Positions 23,277-36,391 of a DNA stretch of 64,000 bases are shown one piece after another. Position numbers and translations under genes: made by a program. The notes under the pieces were generated by a model that searched no databases, was not told the DNA's origin, and saw only the letters and a program-made list of their open reading frames with translations. This DNA comes from Anticarsia gemmatalis. Taxonomy: Eukaryota; Arthropoda; Insecta; Lepidoptera; Erebidae. The stretch spans positions 6,882,001 through 6,946,000 of the forward strand of contig NC_134756.1 of the NCBI RefSeq assembly GCF_050436995.1, given 5' to 3'. Each line of letters begins with the position of its first letter. The first letter of the stretch is position 1.

Positions 23277-24959
23277 TAAAGATAATGTCTGTAAGTCTCT
23301 GTATCTAAAATAAAAAGGCATAATGTTTTATGTTCACAATGATTAAACCATTGATTGGAAGTCCGGCTACAAGTTTGCCTTGTAAACTTGTAACTACCGA
23401 ATGCTTAAAATGCTTCAGTTTACGTATTCATATTGAATTATTACATTACGACTAGATAGACAGGATTATAAATCTGTTAATGTTAGATAGCATTAGCTTT
23501 GTTGGCCGTGTATTATATTGATGATTATAAATTCAATGATTGAACTTGATTAATAACAAAATGGAAATCTTCATCTATGCGCAAATTACAATGATATTGG
23601 ATTGAGCGATAGGGTCAAGAAGCGTACTGCACAACCTTAACCCTTATCCCTAATAGTTAACATTTAACTTACGGGTAAAATAACGGACAACACAATAAAA
23701 ATAAATATTGTACTTGTCATGTTTAAAAACGAAAACAAAATGACAGGAAAAATGTAGGTTGAACTTGAAATACTAGTCACAGTATTCCTATGCTATAGCA
23801 ATGTATGCCGGTTATTTGCACGAATTCCAATAAAATACGACGTGTATTCACGAATAACTTGAAGCGAATTGACTAATATTGAAGATCAGCTGCCGCGACC
23901 TTGAAGCTACAAAGAGTTCGCCGGCCAAATATTAATTAATTATTTATAACATAACTCGTTTGGCGAGTCCGTGGCTTGCGTGTTGATTCTCCACTCTACA
24001 TTAAGATCCGGACTCTGATTAATAATATAAGATCGAGGCATCGAGTATTGCTAGCTCACTACTAGTGCGTCTATAACAATGTGGCTAAATCGTCCATGTT
24101 CTTCGTATGTATTTATATTTTACTTCATAGCGCAATCGATTCACGAATAGTTAACAATATTTGACACAAACGCAAAGAACACAAAAGAGTCAAGATATAA
24201 CTGCTGATCCTTACAAAGAAGACAACTACCTAATATCATATGTTGATATATGAATGGACAAAAGTAAAATGGTGTGAGCTGGTGTGAAACTGATATAGTG
24301 GCAGCATGTTCGAGATTTTTTGTAATTATACGTTTAAAGCAAATATGTATGTGAGACATTTAGATGTGCGGATCTACGGTACGGTTAGTACAGCGTGATG
24401 CACGCGACTGCTGATGTAGCAATCACATATAGCGACTGTCACGCGACCTGTGTTTAGCAATCGATTTAATCATCGTTATGAATGTTAGATTCCCTCGACC
24501 CGTTTTTCAAAAACCTCCAACTACTCATATGTCAACTAAAAACTATCTTAATCTGTATGTTTGTTCACAAAAAGTAACAGTCACTACTTCTTAGTATTCA
24601 GTAAAATATTCAAAATAAATGCATGTAGAGGTCGAAAGCAATTAGAGAGAAGTATAAGTTTAGTGTTTTTATTACGTGATGTTTAATCGTCCCGTTCTTG
24701 ATTACTTATTCGATTTCATTTGTAATTAATGACTTGTGAAACGATGCCGTTTACGCAAAGCTGTTAAACAACCAAACGGATAAGGGTTTGTCGATGAAAG
24801 ACCTTCGATTTGCCTATGTTACTTAACCTGGAATCATAAACTATGATGTATGGAAGTAAAGCTGGAGACGAACACTTAAACTTCTACCTAAAAATATTAA
24901 GATAGTCTGATCGGTGAAAAGAAATAATATTTATATAATATTGAGGATTGTATTTAAGT

Positions 24960-25070
24960 GAACGGATCCCGGAAGTGCAACGGCGAAGGTCGGGACGCGA
25001 CGAGACGGCCTTGCCGCCGGCTGTGCCACTTTCTCCGCTGCAGATCCAAGTGCCCACGTGCGTTACGTAT
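24960..25070. promoter_or_regulatory. GC-rich intronic patch
   Basis: A CpG-rich patch of about 110 bp in intron 1 with open frames on both strands. The frames overlap and neither resembles a known protein, so it is listed only as a compositional anomaly. Confidence 0.15.
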
Positions 25071-26352
25071 ACTCCACAAAACAATACATGTTCCACAAGC
25101 TCTGTTACGCCGACGCATTCTTTGGAACAGCTGACATAATCACCCAAAATTACAGCGTTTCTATACACGGACTAAGCAAGGACAATTCAGATTACATTAG
25201 CGTTGTATCTTCAGTAGCTTTGTTAATAAACGAAGCCTTGGTCTCAGACTGTGACGAGACATTCTCTTTCCATAATTATGACCCACACTGTTTCGTAACT
25301 TTAATAAGCATCATGTAAACAGTCATAAACGTAAGCGAAAGAAACTACCTATATGTAAGTATTTGGGATTTTTCCATGCATGTATTGGCGCTGTTTTTTT
25401 TTATTTGTTGCAAATGAGCATTAGTAACGAAATGTCCTTGAACTTGGTGAGTGTACATTAATAACCGATTTGGAATGGCGTGTTATTTTCATATTGTTTT
25501 GTAAGAATTTCATAGATATCCTGCATCTCGCTTAAGTTGCTGATACTGTTCAATCTTTAACATATTTTGCCATAGCCAAGCCTATTCGTATATGAATAGC
25601 AAACCGCTGATTCGAATTTTCTTTATACTAATTCAAATTGACTTTGACAAGAGCAATTTGAATATTATTAAATGGGTTAGTGTAAAAATTTGGGTTTTAT
25701 GTAACTGACCACAGTCGATTGCTTGCCACCAGATAAGTGTGAGATTGCCTAATATTGTTATTATGGCGGAAACTATGATTTGCGTAAATTTTAACAGACG
25801 TGGTCATCGAAATTGGTTTTGACGGACAAACATTACATTGTGTTAAAATGGGAGAAATCGAAGGTTGTCTAACGACGCAATGGTGACGGGTTGCAAGCGA
25901 GTTTCGGCAAGTGTAAGCAGTTTAGTAGGCAGGTACGTGCCGCGCCAGCAACCGCCGTCGTTAGGCAATATTTTCACAATTGACTGAAATAGTGGATTAG
26001 CCACATTGGCCACGCAGCCGATACGCCCACTTTGTTGCGGACTTATTGGAATAATACCGTCTAAATCATCATAAGATTCTTAAGTTCTATAGTCACTACA
26101 CATAAAAATTTTAAGAAAATAAAACCAATAAATTAAAAAGTTGTGTAAATTTTGAAATAATGTATTTCAGCATTAAACCTAAGGCTGTATTTTGAGCGTC
26201 TCTACTAACCTTAACTCAAGTCATAACATTTAATGAGCGGAGAGATTAAATTGATTCACAACAAAATATTATAAAAACATTTTGTTTGTATTGACACTGT
26301 AAAACCGCACTCCTCATAACACATTAATAATACGTGCGCGACCGAGATTAAC

Positions 26353-26386
26353 TTTATTTTCATACTACGATTTATTTTCATACTAC
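26353..26386. repeat. Short tandem duplication, 18-bp unit
   Basis: TTTATTTTCATACTACGA is followed directly by a second copy of its first 16 bases. Nothing else suggests a function. Confidence 0.7.
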
Positions 26387-27699
26387 ATAACGTCATAATT
26401 ACAACAAAGCTAAGATTATTATAATATATGTCGCAATCAGTTAGTTTTAACACAATCAACGCTCGGCATGGTCGTGGTAAGGTAAGTAGGTGTGTGAGCG
26501 GCTGACCTTCGTAGGAGGAGCAGGCGAATGGGCTCATCAACAGCGCTCAACCACTCTACACGTTTAAATGGCTTTAATTAATATAATACTGTAACCTATA
26601 AACGTGTTTTTGTTAACTGATATAAAAATAGAAACCTATACGACGATCAATATAATTTGTGTTTTATTGTTATGCTTGAATATTTTTTACATTTAAAACA
26701 TTGCTTGCGAGCACGGGTTTAAATGATTATCAATGTCGACATTTTGTAAGTAATGATTTTCAAAACATCAACTTTTTAATTTAATTACCAATAAAAAAAT
26801 TAATTTCTTAAGTAGTGTATAAAGCGTAAAATAATAATTGAGATTAACGGGCATTCTAGGGGTTTTGGCGAGGGGTGTGAGATGTGGCCGGGACTGCGGA
26901 GTCAACGGAAGCGGTCCAACGTGCGGGACACATTGTGTGAACATGGACGCCTCCGCTGGACGTCTTCCTTTGCTAATTACTTGTTATTATGTCTCCAACA
27001 ACAGATGTGCAACATCCGTTCCTTACGCGCAGTTTTTTTTGTCGAGTAGTGCGAACTGAATGTGGCTGACTTTCCACTGAAGAATCGTTTAATTGTTTCT
27101 TGTACCATAAAGTACCTACCTATTGTCATTTAAAACATGACAAAAGCTTGACTATCAGTCAATTCATCTATCCTTTGGCATAACTATAATAACAAACACG
27201 TTTTAAGTATTGAAATACTACTATGGCTTTGTTGTGAACAATCTCTGTAATAATTTCAACATTGTGAAATAGAAAATGGCACATCTAGCTTTTAAGCATT
27301 TTGGATGCACATTCTGCTTGTTAAGTGCGGTAAGATTAATGTGGGTGTTTGATCATACGACGCAAAATGTACTTGAGTGTACATTTCAATGCGTATTTAA
27401 ATCAAATTATTTATGGCGGTTAATGCAAAATGGCTGCTATTGCAGACATCGCAAAATTTTGGAATACGTTGATCAAAGATTATAGTCTATTTAATGTTCG
27501 AGTTATTAAACCTCATAGAGTGATGTTACAAGCGTTAGAGCTAAGAAGATGAAATGAAGAGTCGATCAGCACCGGGTCATGTTCAAAACGCATCAATTAA
27601 TAGATAGTTTGCTACCTACTAGGTAGGGCTGGCAAGCAGTAATAGCAAGCGGTTCTATTACAAACAAAAATAGAGAACAAGCGGGCGATTACATCTAGT

Positions 27700-27830
27700 T
27701 TCACTTTCGTTGGAGGCGCATGCGGGTCAGCGTAGTGCATCGATGCGCTTGCGCCGCCTCCGCCCGCCCGGCCCGCGCGCACCACTGGCGGTGGCCTCGA
27801 GCTGCGTTCACATTGCGTCTACTCACTACC
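27700..27830. promoter_or_regulatory. GC-rich intronic island
   Basis: About 130 bp dominated by G and C (GCCGCCTCCGCCCGCCCGGC) with many CpG dinucleotides, in intron 1. No start signal, splice-bounded frame or known motif set was recognised. It is a candidate regulatory island or unannotated exon. Confidence 0.2.
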
Positions 27831-30800
27831 TAATGTGAATAATATCACTATTAAGACACCTATCATTTTCAACAGTCTATTTCCAAGATCAATTTTATTA
27901 AAATAATCGTATAGAGAGCATAAGTTGGAGCCATAACTGAAAATTCATTTCAGATAGTATTAAAGTGGTTCACTCAGAGCAAACTGTAAATAAATACTCT
28001 GTGATGAAACGTAACATAAGTTGAACAAACTGTCATAAAATAAGAGCTCGAGGTTACGATATCAACCAAGAGGTGAACTCCAGATAACTTTTGAACCGAG
28101 TACCTACTGTGTGTGTACTAGTTTCGAATACGTTATCAATTTGCGTCACAATATGAACGGTTTAAAAAATGATTCAGCTCTCAATTATAAAATCTTGGAA
28201 TTGGTTAGTTACAAATATTTATGTAATACAAGCGTCTATGGAAAGTCAGTTACTATTACGTGAAACTTATATTCGTTATCGCAACCGTTTTCCACGGGTG
28301 CCGCTCATCGAAGCATGGCTTTCCACGTCATGGCAAAGACCACCCCATTTGTCACGGTGGTGGCTCTACCGATCTACTCGCCGTGGAACATGATAGGTAT
28401 GAAGTTACGAAACTATTTAACGATCCACATACCAAAATAGAGGAGGCGACTAGCATTAAACACAAGTCATACCAACTGTATTACCCAAGCTTTATAAAAA
28501 CCAGTCATTTAATTTGCACGTGTACTAAATCTTCTATAAAGAGAATCAGCGAAGACAATAATTGCAGCCATGTTTTAAGATGTAATTAGGTATACGTAAG
28601 TAGGTTGGTATATAATATTTATTTGGCATTTGGGTGCATACTGTTATTAGTGCAGGTAGTGATGCGCATTTCACGGGCCCTTGAGCACGCAGGTACGCTT
28701 CGCTCGCGGTGAGCACCGATGCACGGAGCACCGATTCGATAATGCACAGTATTGTTGCATAGAATGCAGTTAGGGCAAGTTCCACCTGTTCAAACCTGTT
28801 ATTTAAAACATCACGCTCACTGCACTATTTAACTCATGTTCAATGAATAAAACGCTTCTTATTATAATTACAAAATCAAGTAATTTCAACAAAGCCTATT
28901 CGTGTTGAAGACCTTTATAAATAAATGTAATCAAGAGTAATGTTTTCCTATGGCTTGATCAAGTATCAGAAAATACTATCTGACTTTATGTATACTGATT
29001 ATAAAGGCAATATGATTATTAAGATTGAATACCAGTCAAGAAATCACCAGTTTAAGTACAAAAAATGAAGTAGGTCAAAGCCAAAAATGACCATAGCACA
29101 AAAAAATAACTAAGCAGTGCCCAAGTATGTATTCATTTAAGTATACAACTGCTTAATTGTACCCTACTAAGAAGTTCAAATTTGTATGAATAAAACGTTG
29201 AATACCAATCAATTACCGGTCGGTGTATGATTGATAGTCACGCATGACGGACCACGGGCCACAATTGAATAATCTTAAGCTTATAAGTATCACGGCACGC
29301 TACTTCTATCGTCCGTAGGCATCTTAGTCTCATAGTAACTATTACGTAATTAGGTTTTGTAGAGCTTTTTTGTAACAACTATCGGAACGGGGATTAAGTC
29401 ATGCGTACCTATTGTGAGTTAGATATAAGCTCGGTATACACGCGATATTGTTTCTCTTCAAAACTCTTCTACAATCAACAGGTTAGTTTTATTATGGCTT
29501 TCATTAGTCAACATAATTTTACTATTTATAAGATGGCACATCAATTCAGAAGAATAATGAGAGGGCTTCATTGTGAGTGTAATATTGTGCCGTATAACAT
29601 TATAGTGTGCACTGCGCTTAATAGGCGATGTTTCGGTTCGTGCACGAAGCAGGAAGTGAAGTGGCAGAGAGACCTTGCGAAGTTCAACGCCGTGGGTGAT
29701 AACGAGACACAGGTATCCGACGTTCTGCCGGGACACTTTATTTATATTCGCTTCCGCTACGAGAGAAATTCGACCTATGAACTCCACTGCATGTTGCAAT
29801 CACAAACATTTGAGATTCCCGTATCTGCATTATGCAAGTACAGAGCGAGTGAGTCAAAGTTACGAGACGGTGGTGTGGTCACTTGCACAACGCTGTGAAA
29901 CTTTCAATTTCGAAGATGTTCAATTATTTTACGAAATCCACATTTTGATACCCAGGAAATAATCCTTTTTTTAGCTGCCTAGATGTTTATATGCAGCGAA
30001 AGTAAACACAAATTAACATGTTCCCTATAAATCTGTTCAGATATTAAGAAGAAGGCTGAGAGAGCAAATCAACGTTTCTGGTATTTAATGTACACAGTGA
30101 TTGTTTTATTGCTGCAATGGATTACACGTCGATGATACTTCGTTGATATATTCCGGTAAGGCACGAAGTTAGCAATAAGCTGAATGAAACAAATCGTTAA
30201 GTAAGAAATTGGCACGATGGATGTGCTTTATGACACAGGTTACGTAAATGCTAGTGGACCGACACTGACCTACCAACGACGGCCAAGCGCGCCACTTTCC
30301 TTTCATTATTGACACACTATCTATAAACGGACAACCACTATCGCTAAGCTGAACTACGTGATTGCCGATATAAACACGGGCAGCAATCGTTGTGCTTATA
30401 AAGGAGTTCTAAATGGATGCGACAATTTACCAAAATGTTCACCATTTATGTGTAATCTCTGAAATGGAACGAGATTCGCATTCGGTTGCTATGTTAGTCT
30501 TGATTTTAACGGCCCCTACATAATAATACTATTTTATTGATATTACTTAAACTTTAATTTCCGTACGAATATCACAATTATTTATACAAACTAATACATT
30601 GCCATATCCAAATTATTTTTATCATTTACTTATTATAGGTGCATGCTTTCAACTAAAACGATCTTAGTCTGCGGGTGGTAGGTTTAACTGTTGCGAAATA
30701 TTACACGACAATTATATGTGACGTGACTTACATTGTAATGAGTATTGCAGCGTTTGATACAAGGTAACATGTGTGAGGTATTTGCACGGACACCACAGGG

Positions 30801-32409
30801 AACGTTTATTTTTAAAGATTTGTATTGTATAATACAACCGTTTATGCCATCGCAATTGCAAACAATTCAACTCTATCCGTCACTTATCTGAACGCGATAA
30901 CGGATATAAACACTATTTATTGCCTTCGTAAATTATACGCCCGCTACTACAATCACTTTGTAGTTCTTTATCAACGTAAATAAATATCTGAGGTAAGGCC
31001 AAGCGCTTAATAACCAGTACCGTATATAAGTTGAGAATGTTCACTTGATTTTGAAAATAGATGTTGTTTTGATTGTTGATTAAATTGGTCATTAGAATGA
31101 CTAAACATTTAGCAAAGTAAGGACAGTGAAACCCGGACACATATATTACCTACAATACAATATAATGTATGTATATCGGGTCGGGTGACGCATCCAACAC
31201 TTACACGAGGTCGTACGATAGCAACCCAGTTGCGCAGTCAATGTATTAAAATACTAGTTAAACATTTGCCTCATACAATTAATTCTTTTAAAAAAAGTTA
31301 TATTAGCTAAATGTATTACAAATAACTTTTAGAATAAACCGTGGTGGAGATATCCGTACCTGTGTTTAAATTACAAAGTCGTGTTGTAAGGCAGAGCATT
31401 GAGTTAACGTTGGAGTAGGTCGGGGATATGTTACTATAAAAAGTGAAAGAGTTTGAAAGTTCCCTTCCCGCAACAGAACACATAAGATGTCGCGGCACGC
31501 GCGGATTATAATCACATTGTGTACTAACTCCGCGTTTGTGCAACAGTCTTATGCAAACTGCAATCGCGCGAAACATGCACAATGTATGACAATTAGGGTT
31601 GTAGTCTTACAAAAGGAAAAACCATTTGTGTGTAAAGGTAGTGAAGGGACAACGAGTAACATTAGGTAGTGACATTTCCAAACAATAGTAGTTTTATGTT
31701 GAGAACTTTTAATTCTTAGAGTTTGGTATAGAGGTCTAGATATTGGTGACGTCTATCTAAGCGCAATGCGGCAAATGTGCAGTGTGGGTGCAAGTGAGCT
31801 GCAGCGGCCGCGGTGGTTTCCAGCAACTGACGCCAGTACGGCGTTGGGTTATGACAGCTCCTCTCCGTTCGGCCGTGATCATATTACGAAACAAGAAAAG
31901 AAAGTTAACGTTTCAATCGAGAGAATGTACCTCCAGTCGCTTGCAGCGCTGCAGCGCCACTTGTGCCATAATATTGCATCCTGCCAGACCTCAGTATTGC
32001 TTTCATGATGTAATCGATGTTCTACGCCAGCTCGGATTTTTTGTTTGTTTACAGAAAATCGAGTACACTCTACTTCTAACGTTTTTAAAACCAATTAAAT
32101 GCTTACGCTAGATATAAATTAAATAAGTTTAATTAGGTAGTTCGGTATGTAAAAGTCATTGCATCACTTCAATCACTAGTTTTACTAGTGCACTGACAAG
32201 TGACAAAATTAATGTATTTATGTTATATTCTAGTTTTTTTACATAATCATAAATAAATTAATAAAAGTGCAACCTCATTACATAAATAAATACTTATTAT
32301 AATTTGAACATGGCATAGATCGGCCCAGAAACGGTGACCCTCTTAAACACAAGAGAATATCAAAATGTTTTGGTATTGCATAACTTAATGTGTTCTTTAC
32401 GAGCAATTA

Positions 32410-32560
32410 TGTAAAGCGGTGGATCGCGTCGAGCACAAGTAGGTAGGCGAGAGGTTGCCGCGGCGGTAATGGTAAAAGTGTTACGCGGTGTACTCGATTC
32501 CGCGCGCGCGCTGTGACGCAACGCAACAACTCGCCGAATGTATGCCAAAAGTGCAGCTGA
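32410..32560. promoter_or_regulatory. GC-rich intronic patch
   Basis: CpG-rich segment (CCGCGGCGG, CGCGCGCGCGC) in intron 1. No gene or repeat was recognised, and its role is unknown. Confidence 0.15.
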
Positions 32561-34939
32561 ACCTTCCATGTAGTTATCGAGATGAAACACGCGTGTCCAT
32601 AAACCAATAATGCGCCTTACCAGAAAACAATACAAGTAGTATTCACACCAACATCTCGTAATCGATGTGTGTAAAATAAAATAAACACATTTAACAACCT
32701 CTAAAGGTAGATATCAAACAGGCCACAATATACAAAATGGTAATGCACCGGGTAATAACTCTGATAACGCAACAGACGTCTCTAATTCGATCATTTAGGT
32801 CGTTGAGTGAAAGGGAAATTAAATAGATGTGAAGTCATTTCAAATGCTTGGAATAGCCACTATGTTTCTCATAGCAGTACTAATAATGTTTCGAGTCGCT
32901 TATCAGTCGCCGTGATAAGATACAGTACAGTACCCTTTGTTTATGCATTGCACTCCAACATAAGACCTTAGATAATGCATTATCTACATAATACAGTAAC
33001 TAGTTATTTGCTTACTCACTCGTTGCTTACGTCTCTTCTTTGTCTGTCTGGAATAGTAGGTATGTAGCGCGTCATTTATGTGTTACTGAATTGAAATCGA
33101 ATCCCATAAGAACTGAAATGGAATTTACAGGGACAGCTTATAGAAAGAGGTTTATAGGTCCCCCAATGTCACATCTAAAATAATATTATTATTACAATGA
33201 GCTGCATAATTTGTATTTTTCGTCTTTTAACTAAATAAATCTTTAAATAACTGCATTTAATCATCAGAGGTTATTATAAAAATCAAGGTGAGGCCACATA
33301 AAACATTATTATCCTATGTTAACGTTCCATCTTTGAGACAATGCAACAACAATATAATTATTTCTTTCGTGTGAGGTGAGGTACCTCCTGAGTCTATTTA
33401 TTTTTTAATTATTTAAATCTGTCGCAGTCTATATTTTCAGTAAACTTACTTTTTTAGATCCGGCCACAACGGGGAGTCATGAGAACGCCCACCCTAAACG
33501 CTTCTCCTATATTCTGATTTCTGTGGTAGTAACTCTATTTTTCTGTGAGTTGGTGAATGGTGGCTCTATTAATGCTGGCGGTCTTTTGTATCTACTTCAT
33601 ATTTTTCTTACAATCGAAAGTAATAAAGAATACGCCATATGATTTAAATATATTTCCACAAAATAATTTACATACGTAAAGACGACTGTAGCAACAGTAA
33701 TGGCCGTGGGCATGCATACGACAATGTCGTTTGGCCGGCAATGAACCCTCGCATTTGCTCTGCCGAAACAATTAGCGACGCGTCGCGAATCTAACGAGAC
33801 TATTTACACAGCGATCGTCTTGATGACATTGAACCCCCCTACTAAGGCAAATTTTCATTTAACTTATTACTTCAAGTCCAAACTAAAACAATAACCCTGT
33901 GAAGCGTAGCTACGTTGTTGATTTACTACTTCTCTAAATCTAGTCTTACTTAAGAATTGCCCCACACAACTAAACTAGGTAAAATATACATATATAGGTA
34001 GGTACCAACATATAGCATTAATTTCCATGGTTATTGTTGGTCATAATGAGCAGTAGGACGAAACTTTAATAGTCCAAACCATATCAGGTGAGTAGAGTTT
34101 TATTAAACAAACAGGTTTCAAACAGTCGAAAACTTAATCGTTTTGATGTTAATTGTATGTGTGACCTCTTTATATGATTGTTTACCTTGCTCTATGAAGT
34201 GTCATTGTTACAAAACGTTCATTTCAAAATACGGCCTACTTAAAACAAGAGATTAGTAACCATGTCGACAACCTAGATTGAACGAGAAGTTAGGCATGAG
34301 GTAGGTAGCATTGCTTAAACCTAAAATTGTATAATATTTCATAACGAGCTGTATGATTATTTCCGTATTTATTATTCTTTGAAACTCAAATATCTTCATG
34401 TATTGTTTTGTCTAACAAATTGAATAGATGTCTCGTGTGAAGTATTATGTAGAAGCATTCACTTTTCCTTGTCTAAACAATTGGTTACGAAGGGGACTTT
34501 ATAATGTTATTCTCAAGATTATAGCAACGCGAAGTCGCACATTGCTAGAGACGGATTTGTCTTCAATTATTGTCGTAAGGTCACTCTTATCAAAGCACCG
34601 ACTGTGAAGAATACGAAATAAACTTCACACATTGTTGGACTTAAAATAATTTACCTAAACGTTTAGATCAACTTTAGTTGTGCCACGGAACGAGATAAGC
34701 GTTTCATTTGAATTCAATAACGCGTGGGCGACAAAGCGGTTGTCGTAACGTATCTGAGATGCTAGAGTGCGAAACCTCGAAACTTTACGTTAAATTATTA
34801 GAGTCTAGTATTCATACAAGCATCGAAATATAATGGCATCTTCACATTAAGCAAGCGAGCGTTCAAGGCTAGCCACTTAATAAAAATCTAAACAGTATTG
34901 ACGGGTATTTGGAAAGCGACACCTTGACAACTGTTGACC

Positions 34940-35110
34940 ACATCAGGGGGTATGACTGTGGTGAAGCAAACTGGCGGAGCGTCCTCACTTTGAGGCCGTT
35001 GCGCTTCGGGGGAACAAAGGGTTGACTCACGTCCGGGCCCCAGTCGTCGGAGAAAGGAGCCGAGCTAAAAATAGTACACTGGCGGTTACGAGTGCGGCCG
35101 TTGGACCTGG
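34940..35110. promoter_or_regulatory. GC-rich intronic patch with a MEF2-type site
   Basis: A compact patch of high G+C within AT-rich intron contains CTAAAAATAG (35065-35074), a perfect match to the MEF2 consensus. It could be an enhancer, but only composition and one motif support this. Confidence 0.2.
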
Positions 35111-35186
35111 CCTACGCAGATCGCGTCTTGTAGTCTTGCCCTAACATACACCCAATCATCTCGCAGATACTTATAGACATACCATA

Positions 35187-36391
35187 TCGCTCCTTGAATA
35201 CAAAAGGGCCACAAATCGAAATCTATAAATTTTACAGGAGAGCCAAAACAAATTTTTGAAACTGTTTTTTTATAACATTTCATATATTTATTTATTAAAT
35301 ATAAGATGTTTATATATCATTAGATGCGTATTTTTTAGCTCTATCTTTCCACAAAATAAACTTTGTAATAGCTGTTACCTATTAAGAGAAAAAAGCATAT
35401 AAGTCCCTTTTGCATTCAAAATTTGAACCAATATTATCAGAAGTATGTCAAAAATTAAACACAGTTTTACAAATAAAAATGGTTAATTGTACTTTTTTGG
35501 TAAAAAAACCGTATCAAAAAGTTTAATAATAATTACTTAGTAAAACCATAACTGAATAGACCAGGAAAACATTGTATTAAACAATCTAAATGAAAAAATC
35601 TTAACTTTTTATTAAATAAGTAAAATTATTGAGATCAACTTTGTGCGTAACTTTCATTGGTGAGATGGTGGGATGACCTAGACGCATTTGAAAAGGACTG
35701 GTCGGATCTTGCCCCTGAAAGAGGAATTTGAAAAGAAAGGGTGCCTCTTTACTTTGCCTGCATCAAAATGTATTATTTTATTTTTAAAATAGTAACGAAA
35801 ACTAAAATTATTATCATACCAAACGGTCATATTTCTGGCCTTCCCATTCTAGCACGCTAAAAATGATTATTTATTCCACAATAATTTAATGCAAAAGGGA
35901 CGTATTTCAAAATATGCTACTGTTATATTACAAAATATAATAACAAATACTAGTGTTTGAATGCAAAACAGTCGTTTTCAGAAATATGACACTTTTGCAT
36001 TACAAAATATGGTAACAATTAATACTATAGTTAGAATGCAAAAAGGACGTTTTCCAAAATATGGCAGTTTTGTATTGTAAAATATAATCACATTAACTTG
36101 AAATTTTGCTCCCAACACAGACATATTTTGGATTGTGGCACTTTTTCATGCAACTGCCGAGCATTTGCGTTGAATCTCCGGGCGCAACTCAAAGAGTGGC
36201 TCTTTTGCACTGACATTACCTGTCAAAGTGAGCTAATGCAAAAAGGGCAGTAAGTCAGTGCAGCCATAATATAAGCAAAAATGATGGGGGTTTTTTTTTA
36301 CTATAAAATATAGTCGGTTCAGGTGTCATTTTTGCAATAAAACGATTTTCATTTTTTTTTGAGTTGTGGCCCTTTTGCATTGAAGGAGCGA
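35187..36391. mobile_element. 1.2-kb TA-flanked inverted-repeat element (non-autonomous DNA transposon)
   Basis: The left end (35187-35214, starting TCGCTCCTT) matches the reverse complement of the right end (36364-36391) with two mismatches, and TA lies outside both. The motif TGCAAAAGGG(A/C)C from the terminal repeat recurs inside in both senses (for example CCCTTTTGCA near 35405 and TGCAAAAGGGACG at 35890). The interior is very AT-rich and has no long reading frame, so it cannot encode its own transposase. It lies in Tis11 intron 1. Confidence 0.7.
35886..36096. repeat. Three degenerate tandem units of about 70-75 bp inside the 35187-36391 element
   Basis: Units begin at 35886, 35956 and 36031. 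Each runs GAATGCAAAA-x-GGACGT, then TTTCnAAAATATG, then a TTACAAAATAT block. Each unit carries the element's own terminal motif, so the array probably grew by duplication of a transposase-binding segment. Confidence 0.6.

Larger units (their letters stand above)
21207..35186. other. Tis11 intron 1, central part
   Basis: About 14 kb of AT-rich intron. Apart from the GC-rich patches listed separately and the short tandem duplication at 26353, I see no gene. The longest frame (29401-29898, 165 codons, plus) is Cys-rich and matches nothing I know, and one frame of that length is not unexpected by chance. Confidence 0.45.

Noticed and set aside
27690..27705. AGTTTCACTTTCG resembles the vertebrate interferon-stimulated response element
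   Set aside because: The vertebrate IRF system is not expected in a lepidopteran, and a single short match is weak evidence.
29401..29898. 165-codon Cys-containing open frame on the plus strand
   Set aside because: No known domain, no splice or promoter context, and an opposing 113-codon frame overlaps it. About one frame of this size per several windows like this is expected by chance.
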